From NCBI GenBank assembly GCA_013995675.1, contig VWRR01000011.1, positions 1 to 64,000 of the forward strand: 64,000 nt of DNA, read 5' to 3'. The translations under genes and the position numbers were made by a program. The notes beneath the pieces are model-generated. The model was not told the origin of the DNA and did no database searches. It saw only the letters and a program-made list of their open reading frames with translations. This DNA is from Cyanidiococcus yangmingshanensis. Lineage: Eukaryota; Rhodophyta; Bangiophyceae; Cyanidiales; Cyanidiaceae. This document shows, one piece after another, positions 31,941 through 42,387 of this stretch. Position 1 is the first letter of the stretch, and each line of letters opens with the position of its first letter.

Positions 31941-32832
31941 CGAGCGCTGATCAAACGTGTCACTGGGAAACGAACCTGCAGAGACGTGTGGTGTTTTTGC
32001 TGATCCGTTCACGGCCGCCGCGGAACCGCATGGTGAAAGACTCTACCGTGGACTCTGCTGAATGTGGTGATATTCCCTGGACACGAATCCCGAATGTATC
32101 AATGACGTGGATCGGTGCGACGAAGGAGACTTCGTTTTCAACGGTTCTGAAACGAGGATCACGTCGCCTAAGCATACGGATCCTGAAACGTTCGTCAAGA
32201 GGCTGGGCAAGGATGGCGCACCAAGTCGAAATGGCAAAGGTACGCTCGCCACCAATGACTAGGCTCATGCAGACTGCTTGAACGTTCAGAACACAAACTC
32301 TATACCTTTTTTCAAGGCGATACCTCGTGTCAAATGTCTACAGATTGACGAGAGGGCCTATCCAGAGGCTGGTATGAGCCCTTACCAAGCCTAACGGTCG
32401 GATACAATCGAGTCTCTGAGTCGTGTTCGTGTCTCGCACAGCGTTGGCTTCACACAAACTGAGTGATGAACAGCCGAGGGTGGAGCCGGGTCCACTCCAG
32501 ACGACCGTGGACGAGCTCGTACAACACTACCAAGGCCTTGTCTTCGTGCTGTTAGCCATAATCATGCAAGCATCGCTGATATCATCTGAACAACATCACC
32601 TCGTGAAAGAGACCGTAGAGTTATATGTAAAAGCACGCGGTCTCTGTTACCGTCATCTGAAAAGCAGAACCCCATTTTGCAGAGAGGAAAGGTAACGTTC
32701 TATGTTTCGGAGAGGTCCCTCACCTCGTCTGCTTCCGCATCAGGCTCAGGTTACGAAAGAGATCACTAGGTGTACCAAGCGGTTGTATTCATATAATCAG
32801 TACCCCAGATAATTCATTCGTATCGAACGATT
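31941..32832. other. Intergenic, no supported gene
   Basis: About 0.9 kb between the converging PEX1 and sterol reductase genes. A plus frame at 32423-32695 (90 codons) has a hydrophobic middle (LVFVLLAIIMQASLI) but begins at GTG, with its first ATG only halfway in, so I do not call it. Confidence 0.4.
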
Positions 32833-34125
32833 TCACCAGATGCCAGGCAACAGCACGAACGGCACTGCTTCGCAGTACGCTTGCCAAGCCGCCCCATACT
32901 TGCGCGCACAACGTTCCTCGTCTCTTTGACTGCGATGGATCAGTAAAAGGAGTAGATAGAAGAAATATGTGAACGCGACGAAGCGATAGGGCCCACCCAG
33001 ACTCGGCATACTGAAAGCAGAGGCCAACAGCAAGTCACCAGTGTAATTCGAGTGCCGTGCAAGACTCCACCAACCGCTTGCCAACAAACGACCATCGCCT
33101 AGCGTTCGATTTGCAACCGTAGAACGATTTTCAGTTCGTGATCCGTCTTTCGAAGCTCTAGATCTACGCAAGTGCCAGTGGGGTCGTCGATGGTGCCAAG
33201 TGACAAACCAGTCGCTAACTGGGCGTGTTGAATCCCGTTTGAAGGCATCCTTCTGCGAGTTCGCAGAACGAAAGATCCAACCTCCCAGCAAGGCCGTGAG
33301 CAACGTAGCCAATGCCATCAACACCGACAGGGGTCGTTGGTCATAGACCAGGCACCATGCCGGTATGCTGAATACGAACGGAATGAAGACCAGATCACCC
33401 CAGATCAACATAAGTCCGAAATGCTCCGCAACAATATCCCAGGTCGTGGTCATTTTGCGCTCATGCCAGAAATAATCGATAATATAGCCATTCATGAGCA
33501 ATTGGTTCAGAATCATCCGGGCAGTCACTCGACCCAGCTCCTGCCACTGCTTCGCAGCAATGGAGAGATTCAGCAGCAACCAACCGATCATCGAGGGTCG
33601 TAACCAGAAGAATTTTAGCTCAAAGCGACCCAGATGAGGGTTGAGCTCTGCACCCAGAATCCAGTCCTGCCACCATAAACGGCTGGAACCAACTCCCTTG
33701 TTCGAAGCAAGTTGCCAGCGATGTCTCAGCAGCAGCAAGGTGGCTAAAGAAAAAGCAAAGAGGTTTGCCGCGACCAGAAATGCGCCTACGTGATCCGCCA
33801 GGTACGTGAAGGTCACGCTACCCAGCCAGAGACTTGACAGAGCCCAAAGCGTAAGTGTGAGGCAAAGAATAGCCAAGCCATTGCATTTGTAATAGACGCG
33901 ATTGGTGCCGTCTGCGGGGAGCGTACCCGGATAGACCCAACCGGGAAGCACCTCACCGAGCAACGCCAACCACCCTATGTAGGCTGCGAGGAGCACAGTG
34001 GCCCAGAATAAGCTGCAGGCGCTGACGCTACGAGCAACTTGAATGGCCCCGACTTGTAGCCAGCGCCAGTCTAGAGCAAAGGCAGCCACAACGCTACCTA
34101 CTAAAAACAGGTAGCCCCTGGGCAT
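32833..34125 (-). CDS. Sterol reductase (ERG24/DHCR7 family)
   Basis: A 430-residue polytopic membrane enzyme of the ERG4/ERG24 family, acting in the ER in sterol synthesis with NADPH. Key regions are GEVLPGWVYPGTLPADG and VYYKCNGL near the N-terminus, NPHLGRFELKFFWLRPSMIGW, HFGLMLIWGDLVFIPF, and the C-terminal signature LLASGWWSLARHSNYTGDLL followed by HRSQRDEERCARKYGAAW and VPFVLLPGIW. SGWWSLARHSNYTGD resembles C-14 reductases, while EHFG.ML.WGD has features of 7-dehydrocholesterol reductase; I lean to C-14 reductase but cannot decide. The middle segment around residues 285-330 (rich in Arg and His) is poorly conserved. ATG 34125 gives the normal family length; the frame opens at a GTG at 34188. 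Confidence 0.85.
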   Translation of the reverse strand: MPRGYLFLVGSVVAAFALDWRWLQVGAIQVARSVSACSLFWATVLLAAYIGWLALLGEVLPGWVYPGTLPADGTNRVYYKCNGLAILCLTLTLWALSSLWLGSVTFTYLADHVGAFLVAANLFAFSLATLLLLRHRWQLASNKGVGSSRLWWQDWILGAELNPHLGRFELKFFWLRPSMIGWLLLNLSIAAKQWQELGRVTARMILNQLLMNGYIIDYFWHERKMTTTWDIVAEHFGLMLIWGDLVFIPFVFSIPAWCLVYDQRPLSVLMALATLLTALLGGWIFRSANSQKDAFKRDSTRPVSDWFVTWHHRRPHWHLRRSRASKDGSRTENRSTVANRTLGDGRLLASGWWSLARHSNYTGDLLLASAFSMPSLGGPYRFVAFTYFFYLLLLLIHRSQRDEERCARKYGAAWQAYCEAVPFVLLPGIW

Positions 34126-34844
34126 GAGTTCTGAAGCGCGTTGCACGAGATCGTGCCGAAGCCTTTCTCGATGACGGAATGACGGCACTTTGAAAAAGAG
34201 GATGACCTAAACTTCTCACACAACTACGGAAAGTAGTTTTCCAAGTCTGATGACTCCAGCTATTTCGTCTGTTACAGCAACGGAGATGGTGAACAACGGA
34301 GTCTGCAGACCCCACCAGAGAGACACAAACCGACAGAGGATTTGAATCGCAGGGCGCTCAGACGATCTCCGGTGTGTTTGCCGACCGACTGGAGCCAAAC
34401 CAGTGGGCTTGACAAGTGTTTCTCCCCCGGGGACCGTGCTCCTTACTCGGCTCTACCCAGATCTGGACGGTCTGAATCGTGAATCTTTCGAACTAAGACT
34501 TGCTGCTGCTGGGAGGTTAAGTGAACCTCGGAAACAACCGTGACGTTGAGCGTTCTCGCGGTTACCGAACGAATCAGGCTTGGACTGGCGCTCGGACTGC
34601 AAGTTGCCCTCTCTGAACGTTGATGCACAACGATTCATCTTTCTAACCAAGATATACTGGCCATAACGAGTGCTTGGGATCACGCTGCCCTGAGGAACAG
34701 ACGACAAGTCGGCACGCTTGCAGAGAAGCCAGCTATCCTCGGAGCGTATGGCCCTAGCTCCAGTGCCGAATCGACGCTAACTGGTACAAAGACAGACGCA
34801 AGCAACCGAATCTTACAAGTTTAATACGAGTGCTTTAGATTAGG
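34126..34844. other. Divergent intergenic region, no gene seen
   Basis: About 0.7 kb between the sterol reductase and the LptD-like gene, transcribed away from each other. Only short frames; presumed promoters. Confidence 0.45.
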
Positions 34845-37628
34845 ATGACTTCCAATGAGACTTTGAAGCAGCATGTGGGACCGCGGCTCATTCGACCCCG
34901 GATCGAGCTGTACCGAGAAGGCAGCGTATACGGTCGAATCGCTGCCGGGCAAGTCACCGTGTATCCGCGAGGGATTCCGAAAGAGGAACTTGCCCAACCG
35001 CAGAAACAGTCATCGCGGATAGCAGGCACTGAGGGACTCGAATGGAACGAGCTAGATGCTGACTGGTTTGCGGAACAGCGCACTTTTGGTCCGTCGCCAG
35101 GCTCCCCCGAAAGAGGCCCTCGAGCGCGCTCTAAACCGGCTTTGCTCCAACTGCGAGCCGATCAAGTGCTCGTTGGACCTGCAGAAGAAGCATCAGGCCA
35201 AGCATCCGGCACGGAAAAGGAGAATTCATCGGGCTCACTCGCACTCACTGAGCGAGGCGGGCTTAACCTCTCTCGCCAGATCGTTCTGTTGCGTGGTCGA
35301 GTCGTCCTTCAAGCAGGAGACGCAGCGATTCGCTCGAATGTCATGCTTCTGGATATGCCTCGAGGGAATGTATGGGCTGCTGGACCTGTTATTTGCCGTT
35401 GGGGTGCTTATCAGAATCCGCCACCTCAGGAGGACGCTCCGGTCGCTTCGATGCCACCGGAATGGTCTCCCAGTGGGGGCACCCTCGTTGCTGAGCGCTG
35501 CTCCTACGACCTGGAGCGGCGCAGTTTTGTCTGTGACCAAGTCGCTGGTGCACTGCGTATTCAGCGTCACGAGGGCACTCGAGATGACTTTCTCTTCCGA
35601 GCTCTCTCCGCAGCAGACGACATAACTGCCTTGGGCTTGCCGTCGGATCGAAGCCTCTCTCGTCGCCTCAAGGACGGAGAACCGCAAGGTGCAGGAGGCT
35701 GGAGTGCACGGCTGGAAGCGGGAATTGGGCGACAACCCCAGCACTCCTTTGCGAGTCTCGCTGACCCGGACACCCCTGCACAACGAGCGGCGAATAAGGA
35801 CACTTCTGCTGACGCCTCTGCAGCAGCGTATGACCATGAGGCAGCCCATCTGAGAATACGAGCCGAACGGATGCAGCTTCGGCTCGATGCAGCTCGAGTT
35901 CGTGAATGGATTGCAGAGCGGCTCAGTTTGGCGGAAGCGATCCATTTCAGTGATCGAACGCTCTACGATAACCAACTAGAATGGGACCCCAGTGGGCCGA
36001 AGCATCCCGGTATTCGACTAGAAGCAAAACAGGCTCGTTGGCGTGATCGTCGTCGTCGCCTTCAAGGGCCGGACTTGCGACTAGAGCGCGCTCTGTTGCA
36101 CTTGAACAAACGGCTGGCGCTACCAGTGCTACAGCGCAGTTTGAACCTCGGTCAGGGGGGATCGTTACCATTGGCACTGGAGCAGCTGCTCAGCCAGGGC
36201 CATAACATGACGCGCTTTGCATACGACGTTGAGAAGCATGGTGGTGCCTATCTTGAATGGCCCCTGTGGACGGCCTCTTGGCAGGGCCCCGCCGACTCCC
36301 AAGTTCGAGCTGACGTGGATCTTGTTTCGCGTCTGGCGGCATCGATACCCTTCACTCGCCGTTGGATGCTTCGGGGATCCCTTGAAATGCTTCATCTGAA
36401 AGCAATTCCCTGGAACGTGGATATCGCGATGCAGCTCGACGTAGAACAGCCGCCGGCACCGGCGAGAAGAATGAGGCCAGCGCCCCCGCAGCATCCAGAT
36501 GATATCAGTAGTGCGAGAGATCAATCTGCCTTGACTGTGTCGTCTACGCCCTTTGGCCAAGGTGCCAATGGATCAATCTCGCCAGGGGCCATGGAGACGG
36601 GCGCGACGCAGCACACACGAAACGTCGAATCTCGGCCTCTCTACCGTGAAACGACGATGGCAAGCATCTCGCACGACTCGAATGACTCGGCAAGGGACAC
36701 TGGGCGAGCGCATCGAGGTCAGCACCGCCATGACGACTACCTCGGCGGCCATGGACATCTCAAAGTTGATCTGAGCGGAGGACGGTCGATCTTGGTATCG
36801 TTTCGATCCCAGGAGGCAGCATTTCATCCCTTGTTGCAGTTTGAGCCGCTGGCTGGCCTCGACGTCGCGCCGTGGCCGGTGACCAGGAATCGACCCTGGA
36901 CAAGGTTGCGACGACACTGGCAAGCACAGGGCACGCTTTGGCAACGGAGACGGGTATCGCATCCGGATCCCCATGCTCGTGTTCTGGAAAGTGTCAACGT
37001 TGTCTACGAACGAATGGGCGCAGCAGTACTACCAACGACAGTTGCCTCGTTGGCCGCGCCATCGTCCCTAGCGGCCGTCGAGGACGATCGGGTACAACGA
37101 CTTGCGTTCCAGTATCAAGTGCAGGTCGAGAACTTGCTTTATGCGGGTCGAAGGACTCGGCGGCAACGCACACGCCCCTATGTTGCAGGGTTTGCGGCCC
37201 TCGATGCCCGTCTCGAACGGACGCAATGGTCTCGGGACCGAGAGCCATGGACGTTACGCGGCGCCTTGGTCGGCGGCCTTCGTGCCCAGCTCGGTCGCTT
37301 TCAGCAGCGTGTCTTCGACTCAACGGGGCTTTTCTTTCGCGTGCGACAAGCGTTTGGTGTGCCGTCGCCACTGCTTCATCACTATGAGGGGCTGCCGACA
37401 TCCGTACACATGGGATTCGTGCAACAACTCTTGGGGCCACTACGTTTCGCCTGTGAACGGGTTTGGCTGTATCGCAGCGGCTTCACTGCGGCTGCCTCGG
37501 CAAAAGAGATGCTTCTGCCGCTGGAGACAAGTTATGTCGTTGAGTGGCAACAGCCGACGTTTAAAATGAGCATGGGGTGGAATGTTGAGCGCCAACAGGG
37601 CCATTTGCGCGCGGTTATCGCCTGGTGA
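34845..37628 (+). CDS. Large protein resembling cyanobacterial LptD-like DUF3769
   Basis: A 927-residue protein that opens from an ATG. Several stretches look like the beta-taco and barrel style of LPS/lipid-assembly proteins (OstA/LptD) and of cyanobacterial DUF3769: NLSRQIVLLRGRVVLQAGD, GGTLVAERCSYDLERRSFVC, AHLRIRAERMQLRLDAARV, GIRLEAKQARWRDRRRRLQ, then LRGSLEMLHLKAIPW and a C-terminal part with alternating polar and hydrophobic residues ending VEWQQPTFKMSMGWNVE. That ending, with a final aromatic (VIAW), suits an outer-membrane beta-barrel. If right, it would act at the plastid outer envelope. There is no obvious transit peptide. A Ser/Asp/His-rich stretch at about 550-640 looks disordered. 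The assignment is by eye and uncertain; the gene itself is clear. Confidence 0.6.
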   Translation: MTSNETLKQHVGPRLIRPRIELYREGSVYGRIAAGQVTVYPRGIPKEELAQPQKQSSRIAGTEGLEWNELDADWFAEQRTFGPSPGSPERGPRARSKPALLQLRADQVLVGPAEEASGQASGTEKENSSGSLALTERGGLNLSRQIVLLRGRVVLQAGDAAIRSNVMLLDMPRGNVWAAGPVICRWGAYQNPPPQEDAPVASMPPEWSPSGGTLVAERCSYDLERRSFVCDQVAGALRIQRHEGTRDDFLFRALSAADDITALGLPSDRSLSRRLKDGEPQGAGGWSARLEAGIGRQPQHSFASLADPDTPAQRAANKDTSADASAAAYDHEAAHLRIRAERMQLRLDAARVREWIAERLSLAEAIHFSDRTLYDNQLEWDPSGPKHPGIRLEAKQARWRDRRRRLQGPDLRLERALLHLNKRLALPVLQRSLNLGQGGSLPLALEQLLSQGHNMTRFAYDVEKHGGAYLEWPLWTASWQGPADSQVRADVDLVSRLAASIPFTRRWMLRGSLEMLHLKAIPWNVDIAMQLDVEQPPAPARRMRPAPPQHPDDISSARDQSALTVSSTPFGQGANGSISPGAMETGATQHTRNVESRPLYRETTMASISHDSNDSARDTGRAHRGQHRHDDYLGGHGHLKVDLSGGRSILVSFRSQEAAFHPLLQFEPLAGLDVAPWPVTRNRPWTRLRRHWQAQGTLWQRRRVSHPDPHARVLESVNVVYERMGAAVLPTTVASLAAPSSLAAVEDDRVQRLAFQYQVQVENLLYAGRRTRRQRTRPYVAGFAALDARLERTQWSRDREPWTLRGALVGGLRAQLGRFQQRVFDSTGLFFRVRQAFGVPSPLLHHYEGLPTSVHMGFVQQLLGPLRFACERVWLYRSGFTAAASAKEMLLPLETSYVVEWQQPTFKMSMGWNVERQQGHLRAVIAW

Positions 37629-38492
37629 CTCTTGGCCGAGATGACGAGCGCGGGCGCTCCCAGGACCCTTAACAGAACAGGTATATTCTTTAGCCAGCTT
37701 GGATACCACGGCTCGATGGAATAAGCCGCCATCCTATTGCCGTGGGCGATCCGGAGCGGTGGTCACTGGAGCGGTCATCATGCCTTCCTGCACCGTCGTA
37801 TCTGGCCATGTCGTTACGGAGCAGGCATTTCGTTGGGCGAAAATCAACACGTCAGATAGGTTGAACCGAACGCCTTACCAATAAAGCTGTGTGCCAGATA
37901 TAGATAGCAAAGTTGGTCCTTCACATTTCCGAAGCCTGAACCCCCGACTCGCTCGACGACTCGTGGCTGATTGGGTTTTTGGAGCCGACTCGGGTTGCAA
38001 ACTGCCCCGTGCACTATCATCGGGAACGTTCAAGCTCCATCCCAGTGGGCATGATTCCGCACGGGGTCGGCTCCGCTAGATGATCAATGATTCCATCCGG
38101 CAGGAGCATCGCCAGACTACCGCGCGGGCTAAGCGTGCCCATCAAAAGAGTCGCCGTTGTGATCGTTTCGATTTCTTGTGCAGACCCCTGGTCCGTTGGT
38201 GTGCAATCCGATAGGCGCAGAGCGCCCCAGCCTCAGTACGTGTGTTCCATCGCTTTGGCACCCGCATTCCAGTCCAGCCAATGACCTCATTCGATCTGAT
38301 AGGCCGATTCCCAGGGGCATGTTGTTGGCCTCGGGCGTGCGCGATAGAACCGCCATCAAACAACCGTGCCAGTCGGCGATACGTCTTCGAGCGGCGATCT
38401 CGTCCCAGCTATGTATCCGCAGCACCAGGGGCAGCAACAGAGAAGACTGCTCATGATCTGGTCCACCATAAACAGCATGCTACAAAACCCAT
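37629..38492. other. Intergenic, no gene seen
   Basis: About 0.9 kb between converging genes. Open frames are short (up to 143 codons, partly antisense to VAP) and unrecognisable. Confidence 0.45.
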
Positions 38493-39479
38493 CTACGCAG
38501 CGAGTACATATTTGCCGACCAGGATTCCCAGCATAATGGCCATGATGAGTTGTACCCAGGGCAGAAGGAGCATCGTCGGATTCGTTGACGTTGTGGCACC
38601 AACGCTGTTTGAAGCTCTTCCCAGGCGAGCACTCGTCTCCATCCGAGACGTGAGCAGTGCCACTTCAGCCTGACTCCGGGCCAGTTCCCGACGAAGCCGC
38701 GAAACCTCGGATTCTTCTCGGAGGTCGGTCTCGGCGATCCGATCCGCTGCTGCCGCTTTCGACTGCTCAGTGGCGGCATCGTCCCAGTGCACAGATGGGG
38801 TTGTCGCAGCGCCAGCCGAACTCAGCGACGCTGTCGTGGCTGTAGCAGCACGTCCGGCAGCTGCATCGTCGCCAGCGGTCTGCGCGGCAGACGCACCCGC
38901 ATCTGCGGCGACCGCGCCACCATCTGCACCGGCCCCCGCTCCTTCGCGGTTCACTGAAAACCTCGATCGATAACCGCGTAACGTGTTCTCCAACATGTCT
39001 TGACTGAAAAGAAACTCGCAACGAAACTTTTGCTCATAAACCTCGTCTCGCTCAACGTTGTCGAATAGAGCTGGATCAAACGGACGATTTTTCAGCAAGA
39101 GCGCCTGAATCAAAAACTTATCGCGTAGCTCCTTGCTAAGTTCCTGCTTCAGACCCTCGTAGGTGAGCAAATCATCCACAGAGGGCACAGCAGCGTCTCC
39201 CTTGGCGCGGCTCTCTGCTTGACGCGCCAACGCTGCACACGCATCGCTGACGAGACGCTTCAACGGCTGCAACTGCACTTGCAAGTCCATCGTTTCGCCA
39301 GGTGCCAGTACCGCAGCATTGGGTTTCACACAGTACCGACGCGGACGAGTAGTTTTTACCTTAAAACCAACTTGATCATTGGATTTGTTCTGCAGTTTGA
39401 GGGTGAGCAGCGTCGGTTTCTCCAGAGACTCGATATGAAACGCGAACCGCGTCTCCGACACAACCAGAACCTGATCCAT
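38493..39479 (-). CDS. VAP-type ER membrane contact-site protein
   Basis: A 328-residue VAMP-associated protein (VAP/Scs2). The N-terminal MSP domain (about 1-165) has FHIESLEKPTLLTLKLQNKS, VGFKVKTTRPRRYCVKPN, and APGETMDLQVQLQPL, the positively charged face that binds FFAT peptides of lipid-transfer proteins. Where the domain should continue directly to DKFLIQAL, there are about 40 extra residues (about 78-118, an Ala-rich and acidic helix). A variable Ala-rich linker (195-250), a short coiled coil (about 255-285, EVSRLRRELARSQAEVALL) and a C-terminal membrane anchor (about 306-325, WVQLIMAIMLGILVGKYVL) complete it. VAPs tether the ER to other membranes. True ATG. Confidence 0.9.
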   Translation of the reverse strand: MDQVLVVSETRFAFHIESLEKPTLLTLKLQNKSNDQVGFKVKTTRPRRYCVKPNAAVLAPGETMDLQVQLQPLKRLVSDACAALARQAESRAKGDAAVPSVDDLLTYEGLKQELSKELRDKFLIQALLLKNRPFDPALFDNVERDEVYEQKFRCEFLFSQDMLENTLRGYRSRFSVNREGAGAGADGGAVAADAGASAAQTAGDDAAAGRAATATTASLSSAGAATTPSVHWDDAATEQSKAAAADRIAETDLREESEVSRLRRELARSQAEVALLTSRMETSARLGRASNSVGATTSTNPTMLLLPWVQLIMAIMLGILVGKYVLAA

Positions 39480-41329
39480 TGCACAATCGCCGTGCGCTGA
39501 TCAGACTCAGCGGCCAGTTTCTTGATAAAGATCCAAAGGCACAACGACGTACACTCCGTTTCCAAAGGTCGAGTACGCAACGTAAACGACCCAGCAGCAC
39601 ACGGCCAATCGTATCGAAACGTGTTGTAGACGGCACGCATCCGAGTTGTTGCGCGCGCACGCACGCACGCACGCATGCATCGATCCATCGCTGATGGGTG
39701 CGACTCGGAACGATGGACAGGAACTTGTCCAGATCGATGCGATCTCGTAGATAGGCGTATCCATCTTTTCAATTATTTGGTCAGGAGTTATCGAAAAAAA
39801 AGACGACTTGGTGAACACTCAGCGATGATGCAGCAAATGCTCGATTCGATGCGACATGGTGACCATGGCAGCGTTATCAACACGGACGGAACTGGTCACT
39901 CGTTACAGATCTTGATAGGGAAGATGTTGATATTGTTCACAGCCGTCAGTTGGGATTCTGGCTCCCGAATTGAGGTTGAGATGACGAGGCACCCACCACC
40001 ATTGCCTGGCACGAAGGTTGCTGTGGCGTTGGGACACGTAAACTACCAACATCATAAGCGCCATTCTCGACGCTGTTTCGAAGAGCGCTGCTACCTCCGA
40101 AGATCGTGAAGTGAGATTGCTTGTGTCACAAAATTGTATTTCGTTGAGCGTATTGCTCGCTTTTTTATGCAACTTGTAAAGGAACTAGAAAATGAACTGT
40201 CTGTAGGGGCGGTTTTTTTGAACGGTCTCCGAAACATTCAACATGAGTCCTCCACAGGTTCAGAACGAGTTTCCACCGGGACGCTCAGGCCACTCTTCTG
40301 GACTCGGGCATGAAGCGAGACTGGGAAGCACCTCGCAACGCAGTGTCCTCGGATAAGGCCGACGCGTCGCGATGAACTGAACCCTCTTTATCGTCTGCGC
40401 GGATGCTTCCAAGGTAGATACAGAGGCAGAACCACACTGTATATCAGGATTTACACCAGGTACAGCTTTCAACACTGACTCCACAATCTATGCATGCAAT
40501 GATTACCGGACCATCAGTGCCACCACCGGGTCTGTTGACGCGTCGCCAAAACGCTTCTGGCTATTCACGACAACCTCGGGACGATGGTTTTCATCGGTGC
40601 GTACGCCAGGCCGGACTGCTCATCGGCAGCATTTCCCCAGGGCTGATTCCTCTTCGAGGTGCTTACTCCTCACGGTGTCGACAATGCGTCGCACAAACGA
40701 CACTGGCTTGTGCGGCGGAAACCAACCTTACATGCGCACCCGAACGGAGTATACAACGGATGCTGTTGTCTCACCGTGAATGGACTGGTCGCTATATACA
40801 TAGAAGGCACTCGTTCCAGTCAGATGGCTGCAGCATACTGACGCGCCGTTCGGACGACGAGATCTTTGGTGCACGTGTCCTTCGATTCCGACTCATACGT
40901 TGTATTCTCGAATAGGAAACACAACTCGGTTCCTGAACGACGATCAGTTTCACACCGAGAATGCACCCGTCTTCAAAGATTGATCCTTCCTTGACGAAAA
41001 TGATCACGATGCGCTCGACACGTTCAATCACGAAACTCGATACGGTTGACGCCGTGAGTCCCAAAACAAATACCAACAATTTGTCGCGTCAGATTCACGC
41101 TAGTACGGAACTGCTTAGCAGAGATCTCAACCGTTATTCGTCCCGAAGCAAGTCGGATCCTTCTAAACTGTTCTTCGCAGTATTGTTCGCGTCTCAGGCA
41201 CTCGGAGGTACGCAAACTGCTGATTCGCCTACTCGCGTCCAGTGCCGGTGCAAAGTTCATTCCTGAAAGAGTAGAGAGAGAACCATCTTTGGATGCGGCA
41301 CCCTTTCACATCCGTTGGGTGGCTTCCGA
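39480..41329. other. Long intergenic stretch, no supported gene
   Basis: About 1.85 kb, the longest spacer of the gene-rich part. A GCAC simple repeat lies at about 39653-39677, just upstream of VAP. An ATG-started frame of 141 codons at 40490-40915 is unlike known proteins. No tRNA is visible. It could hold a non-coding RNA gene I cannot recognise by eye. Confidence 0.4.
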
Positions 41330-42208
41330 CTAGAGATGATTCGTCCCTGTGCCATGACAGCGCTTGCAAGGCAACATACCTTTGCCCTCACACACAGGGC
41401 ATGGTCGACACATGGTTGACGGGTTCTGAAGACGTTCACGAGCTTCGTCATCACCAGCACGAGCTCGCTCCATGAGTTCGGTCATCTCATCATAGGTTGG
41501 AAATACGGCTTTGTAGCGACAACCGGCACCATGGCACCAAGGACAGAAGCGCGCGCCAGCTCCCTCGCACCAAATGCAACGATCCATATAGCTCGAAAGC
41601 GGTGAACTAAACACGCTCGAGTGATCCTGCTTTCTTCGATAGTAAACAGGTGACGCTGTCGAGACGGTCGACAACGACGGGCGAGCGCTCGTCGCCTCTT
41701 TATTCGAGGCAGCCGAGTCCTGCACAAAGTCACAGGGATCGTATTCGTGGTTGCACGTGTTACCGGCGTGACTTGACGAATGGTCTGCAGGCGCCAAAGG
41801 TACTGGTGAGGACCTGGTCGACGCTGACGCACTCGCCGGCTCACCCGTGGTCTCAAGTGCCGTCTCTGCTGCGGTCGTCGCGACCGAGCCCTTGTCCGAC
41901 GGTGTCGCCAAAGCCGCTGTTGCCAGCGTCTGCTGCCTCACACTCGCCCAACGGGCTCGGGAACTCACCTCTGGATGGTATACACCTGGACGCTCCGCCC
42001 AAGCAGACAACTCCACGGCAACAGAGACGGCGTCTCGCTCAAATGCGCGCTCTAAACTGCCCCGAGCCGGCTCCCCATCATCTTGAGCTCCGAGTCGGGC
42101 CACTAAACCTTGTTTCCGACGAAGACGACTGACACTTTGCTTACGTACGAAGTTTATATCCCGAAACGATCGATGTTTTCTCCTTGATAAGGGAATGAAA
42201 ACAAACAT
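41330..42208 (-). CDS. DnaJ-type zinc-finger protein, BSD2-like, plastid
   Basis: A 292-residue protein with a C-terminal DnaJ-like zinc-binding region: CIWCEGAGARFCPWCHGAG (about 217-235) and, after a helical spacer, CRPCPVCEGKGMLPCKRCHGTG (about 267-288). Four CxxCxGxG-type motifs without a J domain are typical of plastid proteins such as BSD2, PSA2 and LQY1, which help Rubisco or photosystem assembly. The N-terminus from ATG 42208 (MFVFIPLSRRKHRSFRDINF) is basic and fits a transit peptide; residues 60-200 are Ala/Ser-rich and variable. The frame opens at a TTG at 42292. Which of the plastid subfamilies it belongs to cannot be told. Confidence 0.75.
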   Translation of the reverse strand: MFVFIPLSRRKHRSFRDINFVRKQSVSRLRRKQGLVARLGAQDDGEPARGSLERAFERDAVSVAVELSAWAERPGVYHPEVSSRARWASVRQQTLATAALATPSDKGSVATTAAETALETTGEPASASASTRSSPVPLAPADHSSSHAGNTCNHEYDPCDFVQDSAASNKEATSARPSLSTVSTASPVYYRRKQDHSSVFSSPLSSYMDRCIWCEGAGARFCPWCHGAGCRYKAVFPTYDEMTELMERARAGDDEARERLQNPSTMCRPCPVCEGKGMLPCKRCHGTGTNHL

Positions 42209-42387
42209 GGTTGCTCCGAACGAGCCGTTCACGCACGTATTCCGCGAAGACCGAAAAAATGAGATGAAAACCGCCTCCCCCGGCACCGTCAACGGAAACG
42301 AGTCGATCGCCGTGGGTGGCGCGCGTCACCGGCTTCCGCCAAAACCGCGTCGCGGCGGCCAGCAATTGCGGTTGCAAACACCGTTCG

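Noticed and set aside
32423-32695. 90-codon frame with a hydrophobic middle.
   Set aside because: No ATG before the hydrophobic segment; without RNA evidence for an upstream exon it cannot be supported.
40490-40915. 141-codon ATG-started frame in the long spacer after VAP.
   Set aside because: Unrecognised, Arg/Ser/Cys-rich and random-looking; similar frames occur by chance in other spacers here.
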